This document shows positions 1 through 9,275 of a stretch of 64,000 bases of DNA, piece after piece. Both the position numbers and the translations under genes were made by a program. Position 1 is the first letter of the stretch; every line of letters starts with the position of its first letter. The DNA lies in the NCBI GenBank assembly GCA_963717765.1, contig CAVQWX010000003.1:496001-560000 (forward strand), given 5' to 3'. Origin of the DNA: JACDER01 sp963717765 (lineage in GTDB: Bacteria > Actinomycetota > Thermoleophilia > Gaiellales > Gaiellaceae). Under the pieces are notes generated by a model. That model searched no databases, was not told where the DNA came from, and was given only the letters and a program-made list of their open reading frames with translations.

Positions 1-838
1 AATCGACGACGCGGACGACCAGTCGCTCCGGCGCAGACGCGCCCGAAGTGATGCCCACAGTGCCGACCCCGTCCAGCCAGGCGTCGTCGATCTCGGTCTC
101 GTCCTCGATCAGGTGCGACTGGACCCCGTTCGCGCGCGCCACCTCGACGAGCCGGTTCGAGTTCGAGCTGTTCTTCGAGCCGATCACGAGCAGGAGGTCG
201 ACCAGTGGGAGCATCTCCTTGACGGCCCACTGGCGGTTCGAAGTCGCGTAGCAGATGTCTTCCTTCTTCGGCGCGTAGATCTGAGGAAAGCGGCGGCGCA
301 GGATCGCGATGATCTCCTGCGTCTCGTCCACGGACAGCGTCGTCTGGGTGATGTACGCGAGCTTTCCGTCCGCGGGGAAGTCGAGCGCCTCGGCGTCGCC
401 GGCGGACTCGATCAGGATGATCGACTCCGGCGCCTCGCCCATCGTCCCCTCGATCTCCTCGTGCCCGGCGTGGCCGATGAGGACGATCGTGTATCCCTCG
501 GCCGCGTACCTCCGCGCCTGCACGTGCACCTTGGTGACGAGTGGGCACGTCGCGTCGATCGTGTGGTGGGCCCGCGCGGCCGAATTCTCGTGCACCGACG
601 GGGCGACTCCGTGCGCCGAGAAGACAAGCGTCGAGCCGTGGGGAACCTCCTCCTCGCTGTCCACGAAGATTGCCCCGCGCTCCTCGAGCTCGTGCACGAC
701 GTGAGCGTTGTGGACGATCTGCTTGCGCACGTAGACCGGGGCGCCGTACAGCTCGAGCGCCTGCTCCACGGTGTCGACAGCCCGTTCCACGCCCGCGCAA
801 TAGCCGCGCGGGGAGGCGAGTAGGACTTTCTTCACCAT
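1..838 (-). CDS. ispH: 4-hydroxy-3-methylbut-2-enyl diphosphate reductase, 3' end cut by window edge
   Basis: This gene makes the last enzyme of the MEP isoprenoid pathway, a cytosolic [4Fe-4S] enzyme that reduces HMBPP to IPP and DMAPP. Reverse-strand translation from ATG at 836-838 gives MVKKVLLASPRGYCAGVERA, the family N-terminus with the first cluster cysteine. The other two cluster cysteines are visible in DATCPLVTK and ICYATSNRQ, together with the substrate-binding motifs VHNAHVV and FSAHGVAP and the SKNSSNSNRLVE loop. About 279 codons are present against 280-320 in the family, so only the C-terminal end runs off the window. A TAAGAT hexamer ends 6 bases before the ATG and no Shine-Dalgarno is seen, so the mRNA may be leaderless. 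The gene is divergent from the sensor kinase. Confidence 0.96.
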   Translation of the reverse strand, partial: MVKKVLLASPRGYCAGVERAVDTVEQALELYGAPVYVRKQIVHNAHVVHELEERGAIFVDSEEEVPHGSTLVFSAHGVAPSVHENSAARAHHTIDATCPLVTKVHVQARRYAAEGYTIVLIGHAGHEEIEGTMGEAPESIILIESAGDAEALDFPADGKLAYITQTTLSVDETQEIIAILRRRFPQIYAPKKEDICYATSNRQWAVKEMLPLVDLLLVIGSKNSSNSNRLVEVARANGVQSHLIEDETEIDDAWLDGVGTVGITSGASAPERLVVRVVD

Positions 839-844
839 TCGCCC

Positions 845-850
845 ATCTTA
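845..850 (-). promoter_or_regulatory. -10 element of ispH
   Basis: Reverse-strand TAAGAT lies 6 bases upstream of the ispH ATG. This spacing would put transcription start on the A of the start codon. No convincing -35 was found. Confidence 0.5.
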
Positions 851-884
851 GTCGTGGTTTCCGACACCTATTCTTTCCGGACGC

Positions 885-3800
885 ATGTCTGGCGAGACGC
901 AGGCGATCGTCGCAAACGGCATCCCTCTTGCGATCGTGGCCGCCCTGTACACCGCCGTGACCGCGGCCCTCACTCCGACCGCGCTGCGGGAGCGGCACCG
1001 CATGAGCACGCTCGTCTTCGCCTTCCTCTCGCTCTTCCCGATCCTCGCCGTCCTGACCGCTGTCCTGGCCGGCTACGTCCTCGTGGAGGCGAAGCCGCTC
1101 GGCGACCATCTCTGGATCGGCCTGGCCGCCATCGTGGTGGCGGCGTTTCCCCCGCTCGCGGTGCTCGTCCAGATCGGGCGGGGCAAACGGTTCCTCAACC
1201 GCTGGGCCTTCCTCGATCGCGAGTTCGACTCGGTCACCGACGTCTCGCGCCGGCTGGGACGAGCGAGCGATGCCGGCACCATCTCCCTGGCAGTACTCGA
1301 GCAGGCGGTGACGCTGGAGGCCGTCCCGCTCGCCGCGGTGCTCGTCCTCGACGAAGCCGGAGCCCCCTCCGGAGGCCTGTTCCTCCGCGCCGGAGGGGAG
1401 CGCGGCAACTGGCGGGATCTCCCGCTCGACCAGGCGTCCCCGGAACTCCGTAAGGCAGTCGCGGGCCGCGACGCGATCCTCGCCGAGGGCGCAGCCTTCA
1501 TTCCCATGCCGGCGGGGCGCCGTGTGGTCGGCGTCCTCTACCTCGAGACCGTCCGCGAGCTCACGCCGGACGAGCTCGCCCTGCTGCAGGCGCTGGCCGC
1601 GGAGGGAGGGCTCGCACTCGACCGCGTCCGCTCCGCCACGGAGCTGGCCGAGGCGCTCGAGCGGGAGCGCATCGTCGCCCGGATCGGCCGCAAGGTGCGC
1701 TCGGAGCTCGATCTGGACGCCGTGCTCGAGGTGGCCGTTTCCGAGACCGGCCGGGCGCTCGACGTCAGCCGCTGCTTCATCCGCCTGGGAGTCACGGGGG
1801 AGCAGATGACCATCGGGGCGGAGTGGGACGCCGAGGGCGTGCCCCCTATCGGCCACGTCGCCGAGCGGCTTCCGGTCACCAACCTCGCCACGCGCCGTCG
1901 TGAGACGGTCGCAATCGCCGACGTCCTCGCTGCCTCTGAGCTCGAGGACGCGGAGACCGGCGGCCGCGAAGTCCTGGTCGAGCTCGGCGCGCGCGCCGTC
2001 CTCGCGACGCCGATCGTCGTCTTCGACCAGATGATCGGCACCTTCGTCCTGCACAGGTCGCAGATCGGGATCTGGCCCGACGAGGAGGTCAAGCTCGCCG
2101 AAGCGGTCGCTCGCGAGGTGGGACTGGCCACCCACGCCGCGAGGCTTCTGCGCGAGAGCGAGAACCGTCTCGACCACCTCTCGACTCTGATCAAGGCCGC
2201 GCAGTTCGTATCCGCCGAGCTCCGGCTGGATACGGTGCTGCAGCGGCTTGTCGGCGAAGTGACGAGCCTGCTCGACGCCGACGCTGCCGACTGCTACCTG
2301 CACGACGCCGACCGGGGAATCATCCGCTGCGTGGCCGTCCACGGCCTCGACCCGGACCTGGTCGGTTTCGAGGCGCCGCGCGAGCACGGACTCGCCGGCG
2401 TCGCGTTCCGCGAGCGCCGCTCGGTCGTCTCGCACGACTACGCGCGCATCGCGGAGGATTTCCCGAACCCGGTCTACGAGAGCTTCAAGTCGGCGCTCGT
2501 GGCCCCGATGACCGTGGGAGATGAGGTGCTGGGCATGCTCGGCGTCGGCTCGCGCGATCCCGGGCGGCGGTTCGACCAGGCCGACCGCGAGGCCATCGAG
2601 GCATTCGCCGGACTGGCCACGCTCGCGATCCACCATGCCGCGAGCTTCGAGGAGCGCGAACGGAGGAGCCGGATCGAGCGCGGCTTCTTCCTCGTCGCGT
2701 CCGCGCTCGCCCAGCCGCTCTCACTGGAGGAAACCGTGGATGCCGTCGCGCAGGCCGCCTCCGAGGCTCTCGGCGGAAGCTTCGCCGCGGTGCTCATGCC
2801 GGACGCGGAGGCGCTGCGCCTCGTCGGCCGCTATCAGCTTCCGGAAGAGATCGAGGGCACCGTCGCGGCGCTGCCGGAGGCGCTAGCGGACTGCAGCGCC
2901 CGCGGGCTGGTCGTCGCCGCGCCGGACGCCGGCTCCGACACGCGCCTGGACGCTGCGTGGCAGGCGCTCGCCTCCGAGCGCTTCCGCTCGCTGCTCGCCA
3001 TCCCCCTCGGCGCCGACGGTACCGCCGTCGTGTTCTTCGCCCATGACCGCTCCTTCACGGACGATGATCTCGTGCTCGCCGGGCACCTGGCCGACGCGGC
3101 CAAGGGAGCGCTCGAGCGCGGGCGCCTGTTCGAGCGCGAGCGCAGTGCGCGCCGGCTCTCGCAGCAACTGGCGCGCATCGGCACGTTCCTCGCCACCGAG
3201 CTCGACCCGCGCCGCGTGGTCGCGGAGGTGGCGGCGGAGGCGCCTGAGCTGCTCGGTACCGACGCGGCCGCGATCAGGCTGGTCGAGGAAGGCGATCTGG
3301 TCGTCCGGGCGGCGAGTGGGGAGGGGGCGGGGGAGCTAGTGGGCAGCCGCTCCCCGCTCGCCTCCGGCCTGGCCGGCGAGGTCGCCCGGTTCCGCAGCCC
3401 GCTTCGCGTTCCCGACGTCCGTCTTCGGCACGCGTCGGATCCCGACCCGCTCGTGGCCACGTGCGGCGCCTTTCTCGGCGTCCCGCTGAACGGCGCCGAG
3501 GGAGCCTTGCTCGGCATCCTCTCCGTCTACTCGCGCGGCGTCCGCGAGTGGCGTGACGACGAGGTCGAGGCGCTGATCGCCCTGGCCGCGAACGCGTCGA
3601 CAGCTCTTTCCACCGCCGAGCTGTACCAGCGCGTGGCGATGGAGAAGGAGCGGAGCGAGACGATCCTCGCCCACGTCGCCGACGGGATCGTCGCGGTCGA
3701 CCGCGACGGCAAGGTCGTGCTCTGGAACGAAGCTGCCTCGCGCATCACGGGCGTCGAACGTGGGGACGTGCTCGGCCGCGACCCGGCCGAGGTGCTCAAG

Positions 3801-4679
3801 CGTCCCCTCGCCGATCCGGCGAGCGAGGACGGCGGGACGCGCATCCTCGCGATCCCGCGCGGCGGCGAAGAGGTGTGGCTCTCGCTGAGCGAGGCGGTCA
3901 TACGCACTCCGACCGGGGAGATCTCCGGGCGGATCTTCACGTTCCGCGACGTCTCCTCCCAGCGTCTCGTCGAGCAGATGAAGTCCGGGTTCGTCTCCAC
4001 CGTCTCGCACCAGCTGCGCGCGCCGCTCACTTCCATCTACGGCTTCGCCGAGACCCTGCTCCGGCACGACATCAACTTCAGCGACGAGGAGCGGCGCACG
4101 TTCCTGCAGTACGTCGCGTCGGAGTCTGAGAGGCTGACCGCCATCGTGGACACGCTCCTGAACGTGGCGCGCCTGGAGGCTGGGGACCTGCACGTCGAGC
4201 TCGCGCCGACCGACCTACGCGCGCTCGTCGCGGACGTGGTGGAGAACGCCGACACCGCGGCGCTGAACGGCCACGAGTTCGTCGTCGAGCTTCCGGACGA
4301 GCCGCTCGAAGCGCAGGCGGACGACGAGAAGCTCCGCCAGGTGCTGATCAATCTGGTCGACAACGCCGTCAAGTACTCGCCGGCCGGCGGGCGCGTCGTC
4401 ATCTCGGCGAGGCCGCGGAGCGAGGCGGGCACGGTGGAGGTAGCGATCACGGACGAGGGCATGGGCATCGCCCAGGCCGAGCACGACCTCATCTTCTCGA
4501 AGTTTTACCGCCGGGCCGAATTGGGTAATCAGGAGGGGATGGGGGCCGGTCTCGGGCTGTTCATCGCCGAGGGTCTCGTGTCCGCGATGGGGGGAAGGAT
4601 GCGCGTGTCCTCGGTCGAGGGCGAGGGCTCGAGGTTCGCCTTCGAGCTGCCGCTCGCGCGCTCGGAGGCACCCGCGTGA
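885..4679 (+). CDS. Membrane-anchored multi-GAF/PAS sensor histidine kinase
   Basis: This is a 1264-residue sensor kinase. Three hydrophobic segments at about residues 6-100 are followed by five successive GAF-like modules (roughly 110-245, 270-430, 432-590, 598-745 and 755-915). A PAS domain covers about 922-1025 (AHVADGIVAVDRDGKVVLWN). The HisKA helix carries the phosphoacceptor H1042 in VSTVSHQLRAPLTS, and the HATPase_c domain has an N box (N1156 and N1160), DEGMGI and GAGLGLF. ATP-dependent autophosphorylation and transfer to the receiver encoded next is expected, because the TGA overlaps that gene's GTG. The ligand is not predictable; GAF domains bind small molecules, haem or tetrapyrroles, and no diagnostic cysteine was identified. 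A TATTCT hexamer lies about 10 bases before the ATG. Confidence 0.93.
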   Translation: MSGETQAIVANGIPLAIVAALYTAVTAALTPTALRERHRMSTLVFAFLSLFPILAVLTAVLAGYVLVEAKPLGDHLWIGLAAIVVAAFPPLAVLVQIGRGKRFLNRWAFLDREFDSVTDVSRRLGRASDAGTISLAVLEQAVTLEAVPLAAVLVLDEAGAPSGGLFLRAGGERGNWRDLPLDQASPELRKAVAGRDAILAEGAAFIPMPAGRRVVGVLYLETVRELTPDELALLQALAAEGGLALDRVRSATELAEALERERIVARIGRKVRSELDLDAVLEVAVSETGRALDVSRCFIRLGVTGEQMTIGAEWDAEGVPPIGHVAERLPVTNLATRRRETVAIADVLAASELEDAETGGREVLVELGARAVLATPIVVFDQMIGTFVLHRSQIGIWPDEEVKLAEAVAREVGLATHAARLLRESENRLDHLSTLIKAAQFVSAELRLDTVLQRLVGEVTSLLDADAADCYLHDADRGIIRCVAVHGLDPDLVGFEAPREHGLAGVAFRERRSVVSHDYARIAEDFPNPVYESFKSALVAPMTVGDEVLGMLGVGSRDPGRRFDQADREAIEAFAGLATLAIHHAASFEERERRSRIERGFFLVASALAQPLSLEETVDAVAQAASEALGGSFAAVLMPDAEALRLVGRYQLPEEIEGTVAALPEALADCSARGLVVAAPDAGSDTRLDAAWQALASERFRSLLAIPLGADGTAVVFFAHDRSFTDDDLVLAGHLADAAKGALERGRLFERERSARRLSQQLARIGTFLATELDPRRVVAEVAAEAPELLGTDAAAIRLVEEGDLVVRAASGEGAGELVGSRSPLASGLAGEVARFRSPLRVPDVRLRHASDPDPLVATCGAFLGVPLNGAEGALLGILSVYSRGVREWRDDEVEALIALAANASTALSTAELYQRVAMEKERSETILAHVADGIVAVDRDGKVVLWNEAASRITGVERGDVLGRDPAEVLKRPLADPASEDGGTRILAIPRGGEEVWLSLSEAVIRTPTGEISGRIFTFRDVSSQRLVEQMKSGFVSTVSHQLRAPLTSIYGFAETLLRHDINFSDEERRTFLQYVASESERLTAIVDTLLNVARLEAGDLHVELAPTDLRALVADVVENADTAALNGHEFVVELPDEPLEAQADDEKLRQVLINLVDNAVKYSPAGGRVVISARPRSEAGTVEVAITDEGMGIAQAEHDLIFSKFYRRAELGNQEGMGAGLGLFIAEGLVSAMGGRMRVSSVEGEGSRFAFELPLARSEAPA

Positions 4680-5113
4680 CGCGCGTTCTCGTCGTCGACG
4701 ACGACGCACCGATCCGCCTCCTCTGCCGGGTGAATCTCGAAGCGGAGGGGATGGAGGTGATCGAGGCCGCCGACGGGACGGACGGGCTCGAGAAGGCGCG
4801 CTCGGCGAGCCCCGACGTCGTCCTGCTCGACGTGATGCTCCCGAAGCTCGACGGCTGGCGTTTGGCCGAGGCGCTGCTCGAGGATCCCGCGACCGGCGAG
4901 ATCCCGATCGTCTTCCTCACCGCCCGCGCCGAGCTGCGCGACCAGGCGCGCGGCCTCGAGCTCGGAGGCATCGACTACATCACGAAGCCGTTCAACCCGG
5001 TGGAGCTGGCCGACGTCATCCGCGAGCTGCTCGACCGCGTCAGCCGCGGCGAGCAAGCGAGCCTGCGCAAAGAGAAGCTAGCCCGCCTGCGCAAGATGAC
5101 GAACGGCGTTTAG
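4676..5113 (+). CDS. Stand-alone response regulator receiver protein
   Basis: A 145-residue CheY-like receiver with no output domain. The acidic pocket is D8-D10, the phosphoacceptor is D52 (LLDVMLPKLDGW), and the conserved Thr/Ser and Lys are T82 (FLTAR) and K104 (TKPF). The GTG start overlaps the TGA of the five-GAF kinase by 4 bases, so the pair is probably translationally coupled and forms one two-component system. A basic tail of about 25 residues follows the receiver. Without a DNA-binding domain it probably acts by protein interaction or in a phosphorelay; this is inference. Its TAG overlaps the TAA of the convergent EamA gene. Confidence 0.93.
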   Translation: MTRVLVVDDDAPIRLLCRVNLEAEGMEVIEAADGTDGLEKARSASPDVVLLDVMLPKLDGWRLAEALLEDPATGEIPIVFLTARAELRDQARGLELGGIDYITKPFNPVELADVIRELLDRVSRGEQASLRKEKLARLRKMTNGV

Positions 5114-6054
5114 CTCTCGCCCGGATCGCCGCGCGCCGTCTGCGCCAGCGCGATCCCGCACAGCACGATCGCCCCGCCGACGATCTGCACCGGATCGAGC
5201 GCTTCGTCCAGCCACGCCCACGCGACCGCGCTCGCGACGACCGGCTCGAACATCGAGACGATGCTCGCGCGCGTGGCGGGCACGTGGTGCAGCGCGCCGA
5301 CGAAGAGCGCGAACGGGACGATCGCGCCGAGGACGATGATCCACAGCATGAGCGCCCATACCGGGAGGTGGGAGCTCGCCAGATTGCCGAGCAGCGACAC
5401 GTGCTCGGAGACGTGCTGCGTCGGGAACGTCCACCACGGCTGAACGAACGCGAAGAAGAGCGCGCCGAACACGAACCCGTAGGCCGTGAGCGAGACGGCG
5501 TCGCGCGTCTTCACCCCGCGTTCCGCCAGGAGGATGTAGGCGGCGAAAGCGAAGGCGCCGCCGAGTGCCGCGACCACGCCCAGGCCGTCCAGCCCGCTCC
5601 CGGAGCCTTGCCAGATCTGGACGACGAGCGAGAGACCGAAGAGGGCGAGACCCAACGCGAGCCAGATCCGCCGGCGGACCGGGCGGTGGACGACGAAGCG
5701 CGCCCACAGCGCGACCAGAAGCGGCGCGAGGTACTGGATCAGGAGGGCGATCCCGATCTCGAGCCGGTGGATCGCGAGGAAGTAGAGCCATTGTACGAAG
5801 GCGAGCCCGCAAATCCCGAAGACGGCCAGGAACGGGAGCTCGCGCCAGGTGACGCGCAACAGTCTCGGACGGATGAGCGCGATCGCCGTGACGAGCCCGA
5901 TCGCCGCTCCCGTGATCCGCACCTCCGTCAGGCGCAGCGACGAGATGCCCGACGCCAGGATGACCTTGGCGACCACGCCGTTGACCGCGAACAACGTCGC
6001 GGCCGTGAGCACCATCGCGTAGCCGAGCCAGGGGCGCTGATGCGCCGCTGTCAC
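5110..6054 (-). CDS. EamA/DMT-family transporter
   Basis: A polytopic inner-membrane protein with two EamA halves and about ten hydrophobic segments, beginning RPWLGYAMVLTAATLFAVNG and ending GIALAQTARG. Members of the drug/metabolite transporter superfamily export metabolites or amino acids; the substrate here is unknown. I chose GTG at 6052-6054, five bases after the upstream gene's stop, rather than an in-frame ATG at 6111 that would lie inside that gene. This gives about 314 residues, normal for the family. The 3' end overlaps the response-regulator stop by 4 bases in convergent orientation. Confidence 0.9.
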   Translation of the reverse strand: MTAAHQRPWLGYAMVLTAATLFAVNGVVAKVILASGISSLRLTEVRITGAAIGLVTAIALIRPRLLRVTWRELPFLAVFGICGLAFVQWLYFLAIHRLEIGIALLIQYLAPLLVALWARFVVHRPVRRRIWLALGLALFGLSLVVQIWQGSGSGLDGLGVVAALGGAFAFAAYILLAERGVKTRDAVSLTAYGFVFGALFFAFVQPWWTFPTQHVSEHVSLLGNLASSHLPVWALMLWIIVLGAIVPFALFVGALHHVPATRASIVSMFEPVVASAVAWAWLDEALDPVQIVGGAIVLCGIALAQTARGDPGES

Positions 6055-6058
6055 GCCG

Positions 6059-8953
6059 TCAATACGGCTTGGCGCGGGACCTGAACTTGGAGGAGAGGGA
6101 GCCCTCCTCACTCTTGGGGAAGCTGATCGTGCTCGGGTTCCCGTCCGAGACGTAGACGGAGCCCGGATCCTTCTCGAGCACGCACTGCCAAGCGTCCCAT
6201 TCGTAGTCCTGCTTGCAGCTCCACGGAAGGTGCGAGCTGCGGATGCGTGGGATCGCGGCCGGGTCGAACTGGCTGGAGTACGGCGAGGCGGACGGGTTCG
6301 CGCCGACGAGCATGACGCCGTACGGGCCGTACGAGGTGCCGCCCCAGCTGCCCTTGACCGCGAGCGAGCCGGTACTCGGCGTGACGCCGTAGGGCAGCGC
6401 CATCGTCTGAATCTTGTAGCCGGGAAGCGCCTTGCCGACCTGCGCCGCTTCCTCCGCCAACTCCTTCTGGACGCCGGTGTCGTCGAGGCTCCCGAGGTTT
6501 GCGTGCGTGAGCGTGTGGTTCGCGACCTCGAAGCCGTGGCTCGTAAGCCATTTGAGCCCGGTTGCGAGGCTCGAGCCGCTGAGCCCGAAGGCGTCGTTGT
6601 TCAAGTAGAACGTTCCGGCGGGGCCGAAGCCCGCATGCGTCTCGGCGAACTTCATCATGATCCCGACCGACGTATCGGGCTTGACGCTTCCGTCCGGCTC
6701 CAGGCCGAACTGTGAGGTCGTGCTGTCGTCGAACGTGAACACGACGGCCTTCTTGCCCTTGGGGATGTCGATCTTCCCGGTCACCAGCGCGGAGGCGTTC
6801 ACCGGCACGTATCCGTCCCTCCAGAGCCGCAGCAGCTCCGCCTCGAACTCCTTCGGCGTCAGGTCGTACACGCTGGAGGGGCCGGTGATGAGCTGGTGGT
6901 GCATCAGAACGGGGATCTGCCCGAGCTCGTTCGGTGGCGCGGTACCGACGGGGCCTTTCGCCGAGCTGCCGCCGTTGGACGGGGTGACCGGTACCGCGGG
7001 CGACGATCCGCCGAGCGAGATGAGGCCGGGCGCGTCGGCAGGGAGCTTCACCCTCGTCAGCGTCCCCGTCGCCGGCATCTTGGCGTTCGTGGAGAGGCCG
7101 GATGCGTCGTACGTTACGTTGGGATCCCAGAGCAGGAACTCGGGAGCGCCCGCGTCCGTCGCGGCCTTGACCTGAGCAGCCACCTGCGCCGGGCCGTAGC
7201 TGGAGTAGAGAGTGAAGTCCTGGAGCCACGGAACGACGCGCGCGCCCGTCCCCTTTGTCAGGTGCACGAAGTCCTTCAGCGAGCGGTAGACGATGTCGTA
7301 CGGCTGCGTGTCCGGGCTCGCGACCGAGTACTCGCCGGAGCTCCAGTGCGACGGGTAGACCATCGGGGAGACGTAGTCGAGGTGCCGCGACATCATCGGG
7401 ATGTTCTGCGCGATCTCCTCGGGGTGCGTCGCCGCGATGCCGAAGACGGATGCGCCGAGGAACGTGTGGTACGGCTGCAGGGCGCGCTGCGTCTCGGCCA
7501 GGAAGCTGGCGACGGACCGCTCGGCGGCGGCCTCGCCTCCCTTGAGTCCCGGGAAGACCATCGAGCTCAGGTCGCCGTCGGGTCGGCGGATGTAGTCGTA
7601 GAGGATGTCGTCCACGCCGAGCTTGGCCGCGGCAACGGCGATCGCGATGTTGTATTTGCGCACCTGCGGGTTGGCGAAGTTGCCGAAGCCGCCGTAGTTC
7701 ACGGTGTACGGCTCGCCGCTCGGCGTCTGGATGACCTCGTCCCTTCGGCCGGCCGCCCACGCCTTCTGGGCGACGATCGGGTCACGGAAGGCGACGAGGC
7801 GCCCGATCACGCGCACGCCCTTCGCATGAAGCTGCTTGACCGCGGCCGCGAGGCTGAAGATGTCCTGCACGCCGCCGTAGCGGTGGATCTCGGCGCCCGG
7901 GGCGGGCCAGCCGACGATCCCCGACTCGTCTTTGAGGTCGAGCTCGACGGCGTTGATCCGGCCCTCGTCGATCATCTGCAGGACGCCGTTCCGGAGCTGC
8001 GAGGAGGCCCATGCGTCCGCGCTCATGTGCACCGCCCGGATCGGTTCGGTCGGCTGGCGCGGGACGATCGTGACCGGCAGGCGCCACCTCGAGGTGTTCC
8101 CCACGTTGTCGGTCGCCGTGAGGATCACGGTTCCCGGTGGCACCGCGTAGCGGATCCGCCAGGTGCCGTCCTTGACGGCGACGTGCCTGCGGTTCGCCTT
8201 GAGCACGGCGTCTTCGTTGATCGTCCCCTTCGCGACGACCGGCTCGGAGGCGTACGAGACGACCGGCTTGTCCAGCTTCAGCCTGGGCGGGGTCCTGTCG
8301 ACGGTGAAGGACCACGACTTCGCATTGGTTGCGCCGAGGAAGCCGCCGGTGGCGACGATCTCGAACGTGTGCTTGCCGTCGCGGAGGTTGCGCGGCCGGT
8401 AGACGAGGCGCTGGGCGGTCGCGCGCGGCGTCACCGGGTTGCCGTCGAGGCTCCACTTCTGGTGAGCCAGGTCGGCTTTCGTTCCCTTGGCGGCGAATTT
8501 CAGGCGCGCGACACCGGGCGCGCCCAGCAGGGCTCCATTCTTGGGACCTGCCGCGTCGAGCGAGGGAGCCCCGAGCTTCTTGAAGAGCGTGATGATCCCG
8601 AAGACGATCAGGATGAGCAGGCCGATCGCGACCGCGAGGCGCGTCAGGCCGATCATGCGGCGGCGCCGGCGACGCCTCGAGACCCGCGTCAGCGGGCTCT
8701 GCGTCGGTCTGCGCCGGCGGTCGCGTTCGCGGGCGGCCGGTCTTATCGGCCGCTGACGTGTGGGCGGCCGCGTGCGCCTGCGCGGGGACTGCTCGCGGCG
8801 CGGCGTCGGCTCGCCGCGCGGCGTCGGAGCAGCCCAGAGATCGTCGATCCCGTCCGACGACCAGTCATCCGGATCAATGGGCGGTCTCGGGGTCTCGTCC
8901 GAACCGCCGTTCGAGCCCGCACGGGAACCCCCACCCTTTCGAGCCCGTTGCAC
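6059..8953 (-). CDS. Membrane-anchored DUF4015-type glycosidase fused to a polysaccharide deacetylase
   Basis: A 964-residue surface enzyme. A basic, proline-rich cytoplasmic segment of about 95 residues precedes one transmembrane helix (about 101-123), then Ig-like beta repeats (about 130-295). A DUF4015 putative glycosyl hydrolase barrel follows (about 300-620: RAVHMSADAWASS, NAVELDLKDESGIVGW, DDILYDYIRRPDGD). The C-terminal part (about 680-900) is a CE4 polysaccharide deacetylase: the TFDD motif gives D742/D743, and the metal-binding H813 and H817 sit in NHTLTH. The fusion suggests coupled hydrolysis and deacetylation of an envelope or biofilm polysaccharide; that role is inference. The GTG start at 8951-8953 gives the longest reading, and a later start is possible. 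The EamA gene follows within 5 bases. Confidence 0.85.
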   Translation of the reverse strand: MQRARKGGGSRAGSNGGSDETPRPPIDPDDWSSDGIDDLWAAPTPRGEPTPRREQSPRRRTRPPTRQRPIRPAARERDRRRRPTQSPLTRVSRRRRRRRMIGLTRLAVAIGLLILIVFGIITLFKKLGAPSLDAAGPKNGALLGAPGVARLKFAAKGTKADLAHQKWSLDGNPVTPRATAQRLVYRPRNLRDGKHTFEIVATGGFLGATNAKSWSFTVDRTPPRLKLDKPVVSYASEPVVAKGTINEDAVLKANRRHVAVKDGTWRIRYAVPPGTVILTATDNVGNTSRWRLPVTIVPRQPTEPIRAVHMSADAWASSQLRNGVLQMIDEGRINAVELDLKDESGIVGWPAPGAEIHRYGGVQDIFSLAAAVKQLHAKGVRVIGRLVAFRDPIVAQKAWAAGRRDEVIQTPSGEPYTVNYGGFGNFANPQVRKYNIAIAVAAAKLGVDDILYDYIRRPDGDLSSMVFPGLKGGEAAAERSVASFLAETQRALQPYHTFLGASVFGIAATHPEEIAQNIPMMSRHLDYVSPMVYPSHWSSGEYSVASPDTQPYDIVYRSLKDFVHLTKGTGARVVPWLQDFTLYSSYGPAQVAAQVKAATDAGAPEFLLWDPNVTYDASGLSTNAKMPATGTLTRVKLPADAPGLISLGGSSPAVPVTPSNGGSSAKGPVGTAPPNELGQIPVLMHHQLITGPSSVYDLTPKEFEAELLRLWRDGYVPVNASALVTGKIDIPKGKKAVVFTFDDSTTSQFGLEPDGSVKPDTSVGIMMKFAETHAGFGPAGTFYLNNDAFGLSGSSLATGLKWLTSHGFEVANHTLTHANLGSLDDTGVQKELAEEAAQVGKALPGYKIQTMALPYGVTPSTGSLAVKGSWGGTSYGPYGVMLVGANPSASPYSSQFDPAAIPRIRSSHLPWSCKQDYEWDAWQCVLEKDPGSVYVSDGNPSTISFPKSEEGSLSSKFRSRAKPY

Positions 8954-9122
8954 AGCATGAGGGTAGCTACTCCATGAGACGGAGGGACCCGCACCGGTAT
9001 GAAAGGAGTGGTGTCACGCCGTCCGGCCTGTTCTCTATACTGGCAACAAATGGTTTCCACGACGACCTGTACTCCACGCGCACGACTCGAGCCGTGGACG
9101 GGCTGCCTGAAAGGAGAGTGGT

Positions 9123-9128
9123 TACACT
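9123..9128 (+). promoter_or_regulatory. -10 element of tRNA-Pro
   Basis: TACACT lies 10 bases before the mature 5' end of tRNA-Pro. The same hexamer precedes tRNA-Ala and lies upstream of mreB in this window. Confidence 0.45.
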
Positions 9129-9138
9129 CGATGCGCGT

Positions 9139-9213
9139 CGGGGTGTAGCGAAGCCTGGTTATCGCGCGGCATTTGGGGTGCCGAGATCGGCGGTTCGAAT
9201 CCGCCCACCCCGA
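9139..9213 (+). tRNA. tRNA-Pro (TGG)
   Basis: The acceptor stem CGGGGTG (9139-9145) pairs with CACCCCG (9206-9212), with discriminator A9213. The anticodon stem CGGCA/TGCCG carries loop TTTGGGG, so the anticodon is TGG. The T arm is GGCGG-TTCGAAT-CCGCC. The CCA end is not encoded. Confidence 0.93.
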
Positions 9214-9275
9214 CCTCGTAGGTTCGAACAAAAGTCCTCAGCAAAGCTTGGTGGCGGCCTGACGGAGCCTCGTCC

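Noticed and set aside
6896..8977. 693-codon forward open frame opposite the glycosidase-deacetylase gene
   Set aside because: Its composition is shadow-like, and the reverse gene has clear domains.
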